This document shows positions 8,433 to 16,967 of a DNA stretch of 64,000 nucleotides, in pieces. The notes beneath the pieces are model-generated. The model was not told the origin of the DNA. It ran no database searches and worked only from the letters and a program-made list of their open reading frames with translations. A program made the translations under genes and the position numbers. The DNA is taken from the NCBI RefSeq assembly GCF_033954455.1, contig NZ_CP121473.1, forward strand, positions 1,474,501 through 1,538,500. The letters are read 5' to 3'. Numbering within the stretch: position 1 is the stretch's first letter; every line of letters starts with the position of its first letter. This stretch comes from Thiorhodovibrio litoralis (lineage in GTDB: Bacteria; Pseudomonadota; Gammaproteobacteria; Chromatiales; Chromatiaceae).

Positions 8433-9635
8433 TTACTGTAGCAGCGCCAGCGCGCTCTGCGGCGCGGCATTCGCCTGCGACAGCACCGAGATACCAGCCT
8501 GCTGCAGGATCTGCACCCGCGTCAGCTCTGCGGTCTCGGCCGCGAAGTCGGCGTCACGGATGCGCGAACGAGCGGCTGACATGTTCTCAGAGCTCACACT
8601 CAGATTGCTGATGGCCTGGTCGAACCGCGTCTGCACCGCCCCCATCTCAGCCCGCATGCTGTTGATTTGATTCAGCGCCCCGTCGACGATGCCGATGGCT
8701 TGGGTCGCGGTCTCGCGGGTAAGTATATTCAAGTCGGTCAGGTCTTTGGCAGCGGCGGTCGTCGTGGCGCCTTCAAGGGTAGTCGCGGTTACCTTATTGT
8801 CGCTGTCAGTGATGGCGCCACCCGTCACCGTCCAACCAGTGGCAGCTTTGTTGGCAGTAACGGCAATTGTCGAGTTGCCGGCGTTATCAACCCGCACGAA
8901 GGCCCGATACCCGGCATCGGCAACGGCTTTATCCCCGCCATCGATTGCCGTTTGAATCGCCTTGTTCAGATCTGAGACAGCTGCCTCAAGCGACTCCGAA
9001 CCGCCTGTAGTCGCAATTGCGGTGCTGTCTGCGGTGGTAAGCGTGATCGCGCCGATGGTCGCGCCCGTCGATGCGAGCGCCTCGACGTCGGCTTGTGAAA
9101 TATAAGCGCCCACTTGATCCGTACTGCCAAGTTGCGATGTACGTGAGTCGACGCCCGAGACGGCGATCATTTGCCCCTGGTTGGAGCCGACCTGGAAGAA
9201 CGCATTGCTCGTCGTACCGTCAAGAATCGATCTCCCGTTGAACTCCGTATTCAGCGCAACCCGACTGACTTCAGAGATCAGTGCCTTGACCTCGTTGTTC
9301 AATGCGTTCCTGTCGCCTGCGGAGTTGCTACCATTGGTTGATTGAACAGCAAGCTCGCGGATGCGCTGGAGATTGGAGCCGACGGTACTGAGAGCGGCTT
9401 CCGCCGTTTGCGAGAAAGAAATTCCGTCGTTGGCATTGCGCACGGCCTGATTTAAGCCCTTGATCTGGGCGGTGAAGCGCTCCGAGATGGCCAGGCCGGC
9501 CGCGTCGTCCTTGGCGCTGTTGATCCGCAGACCAGTTGACAAGCGTTCCAAGGTGTTGCCCAGCATTTTTTGCGAGTTAGACAGATTGCGCTGTGCATTT
9601 ATCGATTGTACGTTGGTGTTGATAACTTGTGCCAC
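8433..9635 (-). CDS. fliC: flagellin, copy 1
   Basis: A 400-residue flagellin, the filament subunit exported by the flagellar type III apparatus. The N-terminal D0/D1 region (MAQVINTNVQSINAQRN, then LSTGLRINSAKDDAAGLAIS) and the C-terminal region (ARSRIRDADFAAETAELTR to the end ALALLQ) are typical. The middle, about residues 170-300, is the variable surface-exposed part. It starts at ATG/GTG context GTGGCACAAG after an AGGAG ribosome binding site. It differs from copy 2 at six residues only. A sigma-28-type promoter lies about 110 bp upstream. It lies in an inverted duplication beside genes likely to modify flagellin. Confidence 0.97.
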   Translation of the reverse strand: MAQVINTNVQSINAQRNLSNSQKMLGNTLERLSTGLRINSAKDDAAGLAISERFTAQIKGLNQAVRNANDGISFSQTAEAALSTVGSNLQRIRELAVQSTNGSNSAGDRNALNNEVKALISEVSRVALNTEFNGRSILDGTTSNAFFQVGSNQGQMIAVSGVDSRTSQLGSTDQVGAYISQADVEALASTGATIGAITLTTADSTAIATTGGSESLEAAVSDLNKAIQTAIDGGDKAVADAGYRAFVRVDNAGNSTIAVTANKAATGWTVTGGAITDSDNKVTATTLEGATTTAAAKDLTDLNILTRETATQAIGIVDGALNQINSMRAEMGAVQTRFDQAISNLSVSSENMSAARSRIRDADFAAETAELTRVQILQQAGISVLSQANAAPQSALALLQ

Positions 9636-9742
9636 GGTTCGTCTCCTGATTATCCTGATTGGTCCTTAGTTGGACCTTTTAAGCAACCACGTCGGTCTTG
9701 AAGGTGCTGTTCGAGCGGCCCTCTCCCGCGCTCTTGAAGAGG

Positions 9743-9769
9743 CTAACGGCTCGCGGCACATTTCCTTTA
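9743..9769 (-). promoter_or_regulatory. sigma-28 (FliA) promoter of flagellin 1
   Basis: On the minus strand TAAA, 15 bp, then GCCGTTAG; the FliA consensus is TAAA-N15-GCCGATAA, giving two mismatches in the -10 element and an exact spacer. It leaves a leader of about 100 nt before the flagellin start. The same site occurs in the other arm. Confidence 0.65.
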
Positions 9770-10094
9770 GCGACGCCCGAACGGTCATCGCAAGAGGCGT
9801 TCTGCGGCAAGACGGCCAGCTTGTTAGCCAGCTCGCCCCGGCTGCCCCGGTCGGACTTGCTCGATGGTTTGAGAGAACCCTTGGGTGATCCGTTAGGCCA
9901 CCAACGCCGCAAGGACGCGCAAGCGGAACCCACCCCAGTTTGGATGATGGAAACCCGAGAAAAAGCCTTCAAGTTCGGTCTCGGTGGTACTCCGTCGGGT
10001 GCAAATCTGCAACCCTGAATATCATTTGAGAAAAATTCCGCGATGGCGCTAACGCAACAGCTTTGAGCCCGGTCCCATGGATTATTAACCAAAG
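9770..10094. other. region between flagellin 1 promoter and TPR-sulfotransferase gene
   Basis: Up to 9926 it belongs to the inverted repeat; 9927-10094 is unique. Short ORFs here are also present in the other arm but have no codon pattern or start signal that supports a gene. No terminator was recognised. Confidence 0.5.
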
Positions 10095-12089
10095 TTAACT
10101 GAGATTGCTATCGGCGGCGTTGGAGTTAACCGAAAAAACATCTTCTAGTTCTTTTAGGTAGGCCGCATAGCGCTCCCATTTTCTGATCGAATCTGCATAG
10201 ATCGGCTTGGTTACTTGGTGCATGCTCGCGGTTCGAACCCTTCTTGTGTGCTTGTGCGGAAGAAGGCAGGCTGAATCAAAAGGTAGATTGCACGCCTCCA
10301 ACAATGAACGAATTACAACTTCTGGTGAGGTAACTAAGTTCTCGTATTTGACAGAATGGATTGAAATTGGAAGTGTTTCCGACCAGTATTTCATGATCTG
10401 CTCGTATTGTTGGTAATGCTCGCCAAGGGTTTTTAGATCGTCGGCATAGGCATGGCCTTTCTCGAACGGCTGGGTGAATATTGACCAGCATGTTGCCATC
10501 GGATGACGCTCACAGTGGATGACGGTAGCATCGGGGAAGAGTAAGGTGCTTAGCCAGAGGTGGGCAAAGTTATGCGGCATTTTGTCAACAATATGTGCGG
10601 CACTTGAGTTTTTTTGTTCTATCTGCCGGAGGTAATTTGCTGCCATTTTTTTAAAGTCGCATCGACGATAACGACTTAGCACAAAGGTTCCGGTTTTGTC
10701 TCGTTTGATCAATTCTGTCGCCTTGTCGCCAAGCCAGGTCAATTCACCAGCGCCGTGCACTAATGGATGGCATGAAAGAACTTGTTCGACCAGTGACGTG
10801 CCTGAACGAGGCATGCCGACGACGAAAATTGGACGGGTGCTTGGATCTCCCCAATCTTTGCGCTTAGTGAAAAATTTTGGCGTAATGTGTGCTTTAAGCC
10901 ATTCGATATTTGTGTGTTCTGGGTCCCAGTTGTGACCTAAGGATTTTCGCCGCAGTCGATGTCCGAGTGAAAAATGCTCAAATGCCTTATGGTATGATTT
11001 CGATATATCATAGAGTTTTGCTAGCGCAAAGCAGACGATTGTTTTGTGGTCTGGGTCGTATATTTGTTCCTCCAGTCCTTGATGGAGGCTCTCTATTTCT
11101 TGTTTAATCGCCTTGTCGTCATGTAATGCTCCATCATGGACGTAATAGTGGGCTAGCGCTATCACATCATCGGGAGCTAAATCCAATGCGCGCTGGAAAC
11201 TTTTTAAAGCCTCTTTAGAATCACCAAGAGAAACGAGAAAAATTCCCCGTCCACGATGGGCTTTGCTGCAATTGGGGGAGTGATGGATAAGTCGGTCCAT
11301 TTCCGCAACGGCTTCTTCTGTTTGTCCGGAATTGTGTAGGCACTGGGCGTGGGCAATTCTCAGGTCGGGTTTTTCAGGTTGGAAAAACATCGCAGAGCGG
11401 AAATCCTCGGCCGCTTTGTTCCATGCCTTCTGCTTCATTAAACCCCAGCCACGATTCGCATAGGCTTCAGCATAAGCTGGCGCCAGCCTAATGGCGTCAC
11501 TGAACGACGCAATTGCTTCAGTCAGTCTATTGGCTTTTTTCAATGCGACGCCCAGCGTATTGAAAATAGTTGGTGAGTTTGGGGTAATGGATAAGGCTTT
11601 GTGGCAGCGTGAGATTGCTTCGGTGTGACGCTGTAATTTTATCAAGGTTTGCGCATAGCCATGATATGCCTCTGCTGTATTGGGAGCTTTCAGTATTAGG
11701 TTCTCGTAGTGGGGTAACGCTTCGGTGTGTCGATCGAGTGCGGAGAGGGTATCAGCAAATTGGAGTAATGTTTTGGGGTTATCCGGTTCAATTGAAATCG
11801 CGTTCCGGTAAGCTTGGCAAGCTTCCTCGTGGCGTCCTGAATGTACAAGCAGGGTGCCATAAGCGGAAAAAAAATCTGCGACCGTTGGTTTTTTTTTGAT
11901 GGCATTTTGGAAAAGTGTTTCAGCTTCATTGAGTTTATTTTGCTGAAACGCTATCGTGCCAAGCAGATACTCGATTGTGGCATGCTGCGCCGTGGGTAAT
12001 TGCTTTAGTGCTTCTCGGTAATGCGCCTTCGCCTGTATCAGTTGTCCGGCCTCATGGAGGTTAAAGGCTTTCTCGATGATTGATGTCAT
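10095..12089 (-). CDS. TPR-repeat sulfotransferase
   Basis: A 664-residue protein. About residues 1-370 are tandem TPR units (for example AYANRGWGLMKQKAWNKAAEDFRSA split over repeats). About 420-640 form a sulfotransferase domain with the 5'-phosphosulfate-binding loop PIFVVGMPRSGTSLVEQVL and the later DKMPHNFAHLW and HCERHPMATCWSIF stretches. It would transfer sulfate from PAPS to a protein or glycan acceptor. TPR-sulfotransferases are common beside flagellin or surface-glycan genes. The gene fills the spacer between two inverted flagellin genes and is more AT-rich than they are, suggesting transfer. Flagellin or its glycan as substrate is inference. Confidence 0.85.
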   Translation of the reverse strand: MTSIIEKAFNLHEAGQLIQAKAHYREALKQLPTAQHATIEYLLGTIAFQQNKLNEAETLFQNAIKKKPTVADFFSAYGTLLVHSGRHEEACQAYRNAISIEPDNPKTLLQFADTLSALDRHTEALPHYENLILKAPNTAEAYHGYAQTLIKLQRHTEAISRCHKALSITPNSPTIFNTLGVALKKANRLTEAIASFSDAIRLAPAYAEAYANRGWGLMKQKAWNKAAEDFRSAMFFQPEKPDLRIAHAQCLHNSGQTEEAVAEMDRLIHHSPNCSKAHRGRGIFLVSLGDSKEALKSFQRALDLAPDDVIALAHYYVHDGALHDDKAIKQEIESLHQGLEEQIYDPDHKTIVCFALAKLYDISKSYHKAFEHFSLGHRLRRKSLGHNWDPEHTNIEWLKAHITPKFFTKRKDWGDPSTRPIFVVGMPRSGTSLVEQVLSCHPLVHGAGELTWLGDKATELIKRDKTGTFVLSRYRRCDFKKMAANYLRQIEQKNSSAAHIVDKMPHNFAHLWLSTLLFPDATVIHCERHPMATCWSIFTQPFEKGHAYADDLKTLGEHYQQYEQIMKYWSETLPISIHSVKYENLVTSPEVVIRSLLEACNLPFDSACLLPHKHTRRVRTASMHQVTKPIYADSIRKWERYAAYLKELEDVFSVNSNAADSNLS

Positions 12090-12396
12090 GACTTTACCTA
12101 TATGTCTGCGAAGCCGTCCCGGCCAAGCAGGGAGAATACCTTGTCCTGTGGCTATCCCCGTCCACCGCCTTGTGCGAAAATCCGCTTGATGGGAGTCGGG
12201 TCAGGACGTTAAATATTGCTAACGGAGTCCGCGAGCAACTGAGCGATTTGGCTGAATTCGGAGTCCCCTCTATCACCGCAGTGCCGCGCAGTGAGTCGCA
12301 TGTACTGTCTCCATGGTCATCCCGAAGGAGGCGCAACGCTGATGCCCCGAGCCGTCGCATCTCGACCAAGAGCATCAACCGCTGCCGGCATGGAGG
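12090..12396. other. intergenic spacer of the inverted duplication
   Basis: About 300 bp upstream of the TPR-sulfotransferase start. A short open frame at 12170-12430 runs into the repeat arm, has no ribosome binding site and resembles nothing recognised. No convincing promoter was identified. Confidence 0.5.
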
Positions 12397-12553
12397 CCGC
12401 TTGCGCGTCCTTGCGCCGTTGGTGGCCTAACGGATCTCCCAAGGGTTCTCTCAAACCATCGAGCAAGTCCGACCGGGGCAGCCGGGGCGAGCTGGCTAAC
12501 AAGCTGGCCGTCTTGCCGCAGAACGCCTCTTGCGATGACCGTTCGGGCGTCGC

Positions 12554-12580
12554 TAAAGGAAATGTGCCGCGAGCCGTTAG
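12554..12580 (+). promoter_or_regulatory. sigma-28 (FliA) promoter of flagellin 2
   Basis: TAAA at 12554-12557, 15 bp, GCCGTTAG at 12573-12580. It is the mirror copy of the site at 9743-9769, so both flagellins should be FliA-dependent with a leader of about 100 nt. Confidence 0.65.
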
Positions 12581-12687
12581 CCTCTTCAAGAGCGCGGGAG
12601 AGGGCCGCTCGAACAGCACCTTCAAGACCGACGTGGTTGCTTAAAAGGTCCAACTAAGGACCAATCAGGATAATCAGGAGACGAACC

Positions 12688-13890
12688 GTGGCACAAGTTA
12701 TCAACACCAACGTACAATCGATAAATGCACAGCGCAATCTGTCTAACTCGCAAAAAATGCTGGGCAACACCTTGGAGCGCTTGTCAACTGGTCTGCGGAT
12801 CAACAGCGCCAAGGACGACGCGGCCGGCCTGGCCATCTCGGAGCGCTTCACCGCCCAGATCAAGGGCTTAAATCAGGCCGTGCGCAATGCCAACGACGGA
12901 ATTTCTTTCTCGCAAACGGCGGAAGCCGCTCTCAGTACCGTCGGCTCCAATCTCCAGCGCATCCGCGAGCTTGCTGTTCAATCAACCAATGGTAGCAACT
13001 CCGCAGGCGACAGGAACGCATTGAACAACGAGGTCAAGGCACTGATCTCTGAAGTCAGTCGGGTTGCGCTGAATACGGAGTTCAACGGGAGATCGATTCT
13101 TGACGGTACGACGAGCAATGCGTTCTTCCAGGTCGGCTCCAACCAGGGGCAAATGATCGCCGTCTCGGGCGTCGACTCACGTACATCGCAACTTGGCAGT
13201 ACGGATCAAGTGGGCGCTTATATTTCACAAGCCGACGTCGAGGCGCTCGCATCGACGGGCGCGACCATCGGCGCGATCACGCTTACCACCGCAGACAGCA
13301 CCGCAATTGCGACTACAGGCGGTTCGGAGTCGCTTGAGGCAGCTGTCTCAGATCTGAACAAGGCGATTCAAACGGCAATCGATGGCGGGGATAAAGCCGT
13401 TGCCGATGCCGGGTATCGGGCCTTCGTGCGGGTTGATAACGCCGGCAACTCGACAATTGCCGTTACTGCCAACAAAGCTGCCACTGGTTGGAAGGTGGAG
13501 GGTGGCGCCATCACTGACACCGACAATAAGGTAACCGCGACTACCCTTGAAGGCGCCACGACGGCCGCCGCTGCCAAAGACCTGACCGACTTGGATATTC
13601 TTACCCGCGAGACCGCGACCCAAGCCATCGGCATCGTCGACGGGGCGCTGAATCAAATCAACAGCATGCGGGCTGAGATGGGGGCGGTGCAGACGCGGTT
13701 CGACCAGGCCATCAGCAATCTGAGTGTGAGCTCTGAGAACATGTCAGCCGCTCGTTCGCGCATCCGTGACGCCGACTTCGCGGCCGAGACCGCAGAGCTG
13801 ACGCGGGTGCAGATCCTGCAGCAGGCTGGTATCTCGGTGCTGTCGCAGGCGAATGCCGCGCCGCAGAGCGCGTTGTCGCTGCTGCAGTAA
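12688..13890 (+). CDS. fliC: flagellin, copy 2
   Basis: A 400-residue flagellin almost identical to copy 1. The differences are confined to about residues 269-297 (for example GWKVEGG here, GWTVTGG there) and the penultimate region SALSLLQ versus SALALLQ. Conserved N- and C-terminal flagellin domains are complete. The start codon is GTG (12688) preceded by CAGGAGACGAACC. It is followed by a hairpin and then flaG, fliD, fliS and a fliT-like gene in the same orientation, the usual order in polar-flagellum clusters, so this copy is probably the ancestral one. Confidence 0.97.
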   Translation: MAQVINTNVQSINAQRNLSNSQKMLGNTLERLSTGLRINSAKDDAAGLAISERFTAQIKGLNQAVRNANDGISFSQTAEAALSTVGSNLQRIRELAVQSTNGSNSAGDRNALNNEVKALISEVSRVALNTEFNGRSILDGTTSNAFFQVGSNQGQMIAVSGVDSRTSQLGSTDQVGAYISQADVEALASTGATIGAITLTTADSTAIATTGGSESLEAAVSDLNKAIQTAIDGGDKAVADAGYRAFVRVDNAGNSTIAVTANKAATGWKVEGGAITDTDNKVTATTLEGATTAAAAKDLTDLDILTRETATQAIGIVDGALNQINSMRAEMGAVQTRFDQAISNLSVSSENMSAARSRIRDADFAAETAELTRVQILQQAGISVLSQANAAPQSALSLLQ

Positions 13891-13921
13891 AGGATGGGGC
13901 TACACTATAGGGAAGGAGAGG

Positions 13922-13972
13922 CTGTCAGCGGGGCGGTCGACCAAGGCGGTCGGCGCGCCCCGTCACTGACAG
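13922..13972 (+). terminator. GC-rich hairpin between flagellin 2 and flaG
   Basis: CTGTCAGCGGGGCGGTCGACC pairs imperfectly with the following GGTCGGCGCGCCCCG...CTGACAG across a five-base loop. The AGGAGG ribosome binding site of flaG begins directly at the base of the stem. It could separate highly expressed flagellin mRNA from flaG or tune flaG translation. Confidence 0.5.
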
Positions 13973-13985
13973 GAGGACAGAGGCC

Positions 13986-14492
13986 ATGAACGATACTGCA
14001 CTCTCAATTTCAACCAAGGCATTGCAGCCGACCTATGGAAAAGGTCAGGCGGTGAGTGGACGCGGTGCCTGGGAACGGTCGCCGTCGCCCGATGGGGCAG
14101 CGCCACCTCCGCAGACATTGGGCCGTGAGGCGACAAACGCGGTTGTCAATGACCGGCAGGCGTATGGGTTAGATGAAACCCAGGCCGTGAATCCGAGCCA
14201 GCGTGCCGAAATAGCCGCAAACGAAACAGCGAAGCAACAGTCGCCGCGCGCATTGCCGGGTGAAGGCGAGTTGGAAAAAGCCGTGGAATCGATCAACGAT
14301 TTCTTGCAATCAAACAAGCGCTCGCTTGAGTTTTCGGTTGATGAAACGAGCGGTCGCACTGTGATAAAAGTCTGGGATGCCGAAAACGAGAAGGTCATCC
14401 GCCAGATTCCGCCAGAAACCGCCTTGGAGCTTATGGAAAAGCTGCGCGATGGCGACGGATTCGCAGCGACTGGGGTGGCAGAGAAGGCCTGA
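13986..14492 (+). CDS. flaG: flagellar protein FlaG
   Basis: 168 residues. The C-terminal half is the FlaG domain: NDFLQSNKRSLEFSVDETSG, then VIKVWDAENEKVIRQIPPE and ALELMEKL. The N-terminal 80 residues are a low-complexity linker. FlaG influences filament length or attachment in polarly flagellated bacteria. ATG 13986 follows AGGAGG after 9 bases. It lies between flagellin and fliD, the usual position. Confidence 0.92.
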   Translation: MNDTALSISTKALQPTYGKGQAVSGRGAWERSPSPDGAAPPPQTLGREATNAVVNDRQAYGLDETQAVNPSQRAEIAANETAKQQSPRALPGEGELEKAVESINDFLQSNKRSLEFSVDETSGRTVIKVWDAENEKVIRQIPPETALELMEKLRDGDGFAATGVAEKA

Positions 14493-14587
14493 CGGTCAAG
14501 GTATAACGGGAAGTCCAGTAGGGAAAGGCCGGCAAGGACTGAACGTCAGAACGGACGGCTGGGACGCACACAACCTGGGAGGAGACA

Positions 14588-16075
14588 ATGGCCATTAGCT
14601 CACTTGGTGTCGGGTCCGGACTGGATCTCTCAGCCTTGCTGAAAAATCTTGTGTCGGCCGAACGCGTGCCGACCGAGAATCGGCTGAACAATCAGGAGGC
14701 CACACTTCAGGCGAAGATCTCCGCCTATGGCAGCCTGCGAGGAGCGCTCAGCACCATTGAGTCGCCGCTCAAGCGTCTGAGCGAGTTCGAGTCCAAGATG
14801 AGCGTGACCAACTCCGACAAAGATGCGCTGAGCGTCCAGGCGGATGCGGATGCACCAGCGGGCAAGTTCACGATTGAAGTTGACCATATTGCCACGGCGC
14901 AGTCGCTCGCAACGGATACGACCGCTGCTGAGACGTATTTTGCTGTTCGTGAGGATGCCGAGACCAGTGGTGCCAATACTGAGGTCGTAGCTGCCGGCAC
15001 CTCCGCGAGCTTTTCAGTGCAGATTGGATCGAATGACGCCACTGTTATCGATCTGGAAGGCGGTGATGATGGCTTGACGCTTGCTGATCTGCGTGACGCG
15101 ATCAACGATGCGGATGCCGGTGTCACGGCGTCCATCATCAATGACGGCAGTGGGGCGCGACTGGTGATGACAGCCGACGAAACCGGGGCCGCGAACACTA
15201 TTCAAACAACGGCAAATGGTTTCGACGGTGCCGCGAGCGGTGGCATGAATGATGCCCTGTCCTTGGACGGGTCCGACACGGAAGGTAACGGACAAATTAC
15301 GCAAGCAGCCAGTGATGCCTTGGCGACTATCAACGGCATCACCATTAACAGCGCTAGCAATACCCTTGACGGAGCCGTTGATGGGCTGAGCATTACCCTT
15401 CTTGGGGCAACCGACAGTGCCGCGAGCGTGCAGGTTGCCGAGGATCGGAGTGCTATGAGGTCGATTCTGAACGAGTTTGTCGGTGGCTATAATGAGTTGA
15501 TCAACCAGACCAACTCGTTCACAGCTTACAATGCCGAAAATAACAGCGGTGCGCTGCTGACTGGCGATTCAACAGTCCGCGCGGTGCGCAGCATGCTCGG
15601 GAACTCGATGGTGGAGTTCGGTCGCGTCGCTCAGGATTATGGTCCAACGGAAATCGACGGGGAAGAGGTGTCGGTTCGGGTCGGAGACAATCTGGGGCTT
15701 GCTAGTCTTGGAATCGTGTCCAGTAAGACCGGAACCCTAGGTTTCGACCAGACTAAGTTTAATGATGCGGTTGAAATCTATGGTATGGAGAACGTCGTTG
15801 GAGCGGTTAAGGAAATCACTGGCAAGTTCCATGCGGCGGTAACAAGCTTTAGTGACAGCACCGATGGCATGCTCGCGGCGCGCACGAAAGGTTTGCGCGC
15901 GAGTGTCGATGACATTGGTCTGCAACGCGAGGCACTCGACGAACGGATCATGTCGCTGGAGGAGCGTTTGTCGGCGCAGTTTGCTGCCATGGATAGCCTT
16001 GTTGCGCAGATGAATTCGACAAGCAACTACCTCGCGTCCCAGCTTGCTAACCTGCCTGGGTTAGGCAGCAAGTAG
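14588..16075 (+). CDS. fliD: flagellar filament cap protein FliD
   Basis: 495 residues, a normal FliD length. The N-terminal FliD domain (ISSLGVGSGLDLSALLKNLVSAERVP) and C-terminal domain (about residues 240-480, ending in the coiled-coil LEERLSAQFAAMDSLVAQMNS split over heptads) are clear. FliD caps the filament tip and guides flagellin folding. ATG 14588 follows GGAGGAG with good spacing. Downstream fliS follows after 45 bp. Confidence 0.96.
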   Translation: MAISSLGVGSGLDLSALLKNLVSAERVPTENRLNNQEATLQAKISAYGSLRGALSTIESPLKRLSEFESKMSVTNSDKDALSVQADADAPAGKFTIEVDHIATAQSLATDTTAAETYFAVREDAETSGANTEVVAAGTSASFSVQIGSNDATVIDLEGGDDGLTLADLRDAINDADAGVTASIINDGSGARLVMTADETGAANTIQTTANGFDGAASGGMNDALSLDGSDTEGNGQITQAASDALATINGITINSASNTLDGAVDGLSITLLGATDSAASVQVAEDRSAMRSILNEFVGGYNELINQTNSFTAYNAENNSGALLTGDSTVRAVRSMLGNSMVEFGRVAQDYGPTEIDGEEVSVRVGDNLGLASLGIVSSKTGTLGFDQTKFNDAVEIYGMENVVGAVKEITGKFHAAVTSFSDSTDGMLAARTKGLRASVDDIGLQREALDERIMSLEERLSAQFAAMDSLVAQMNSTSNYLASQLANLPGLGSK

Positions 16076-16120
16076 TAAGCTGGCTGAGCACACTGGGGAG
16101 TAGCCGGCAGGGTTGTTCGC

Positions 16121-16531
16121 ATGTATGCTATGGGAATGAGCAAAATCACAGACCAGTATCGGCAGTCCGGCGTCCTGTCGGAGATTGCGGTTGCCGAGCC
16201 TTATCGCATTATTCAGTTGCTGTTTGAAGGTGCGCTTGAGCGCATCGCCGTCGGACGCGGCGCCATGCTGCAAGGCAATGTCGCCAAGAAGGGTGAGCAG
16301 ATCGGCAAGGCCATCAATATCATCGATGGGTTGCGTGGTGTGCTGGATCACAGCAAAGGTGGTGAGCTTGCCGAGCGTCTTGATGCGTTGTATGAGTACA
16401 TGTCTTATCAGCTTCTTCAAGCAAACCTGAATGACAAGCCGGAGATCCTCGACGAAGTGGCGGGTTTGCTGCGCGAGATCAAATCCGGTTGGGATGCCAT
16501 CCCGGTAGAGCAGCGGCAGCCGGCTGGATAA
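16121..16531 (+). CDS. fliS: flagellin export chaperone FliS
   Basis: 136 residues matching FliS: YRQSGVLSEIAVAEPYRIIQLLFEGALERIAVGRGAM, with a central KGEQIGKAINIIDGLRGVLD helix. FliS binds the flagellin C-terminus in the cytoplasm and delivers it to the export gate. ATGs at 16121, 16130 and 16136 are all possible; the first was kept because it lies nearest the GGCAGGG stretch. It is in an operon with fliD. Confidence 0.95.
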   Translation: MYAMGMSKITDQYRQSGVLSEIAVAEPYRIIQLLFEGALERIAVGRGAMLQGNVAKKGEQIGKAINIIDGLRGVLDHSKGGELAERLDALYEYMSYQLLQANLNDKPEILDEVAGLLREIKSGWDAIPVEQRQPAG

Positions 16532-16547
16532 GCTCTCTCGGAGTCCC

Positions 16548-16967
16548 TTGCCTGTGAACATGAGGGCATCCCAGTTTGTTGTTTTCCAACTCGTTGATTT
16601 GCTGAATGATTTTCGGAAAGCGACTCATCACGGCATGCCCAGGGATGTCAATGTTATTGATTCAGAAAACGATCAAGACACTAGCTCGGAAAAACTTGCA
16701 GATCAAAGTTTCACGACAACAGAACTTGCCGCCCTTGATGAGCGTCTGCGGCAACTGCTGTCATCTCCAGAGTTTGCGCAGGCGGTGGCTGATTCGGAAG
16801 CTCGTGACGAGCTAGCTGAAACTCTCCAGGCCATCGATCAACTTCACCGTACGCTGATAGGTGCGGTCAACGATCAGCGCCGTTCCATTGCCGAGGCGCT
16901 CCAGCAGCTGCGCCATGACCAGCACGCCGCCAATGCCTACGACCGCGTGCTCCGCTATTCCCTCTGA
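16548..16967 (+). CDS. FliT-like flagellar chaperone candidate
   Basis: A 139-residue largely helical protein directly after fliS, where fliT normally sits. No strong FliT motif is visible; the helical C-terminal half (LHRTLIGAVNDQRRSIAEALQQLR) has the right length and character for a FliT four-helix chaperone. The start is uncertain: TTG 16548, GTG 16554 and ATG 16560 are in frame and GGAG at 16540-16543 fits the first two. Its end overlaps the start of the OGT-like gene, suggesting translational coupling. Confidence 0.55.
   Translation: MPVNMRASQFVVFQLVDLLNDFRKATHHGMPRDVNVIDSENDQDTSSEKLADQSFTTTELAALDERLRQLLSSPEFAQAVADSEARDELAETLQAIDQLHRTLIGAVNDQRRSIAEALQQLRHDQHAANAYDRVLRYSL

Larger units (their letters stand above)
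8334..9926 (-). repeat. left arm of flagellin inverted duplication
   Basis: About 1.59 kb that matches 12397-13979 in inverse orientation. The arm includes the 3' hairpin, the whole flagellin gene, its leader and its promoter. The match is close throughout, apart from a divergent stretch just after the stop codon (about 8404-8432) and scattered substitutions near the gene's 3' half. A 2.47-kb spacer separates the arms. Confidence 0.93.
12397..13979 (+). repeat. right arm of flagellin inverted duplication
   Basis: About 1.58 kb, inverse copy of 8334-9926, containing flagellin 2 with its promoter, leader and 3' hairpin. Homology stops a few bases before the flaG start codon and just inside the region upstream of the sulfotransferase gene. 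Confidence 0.93.
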
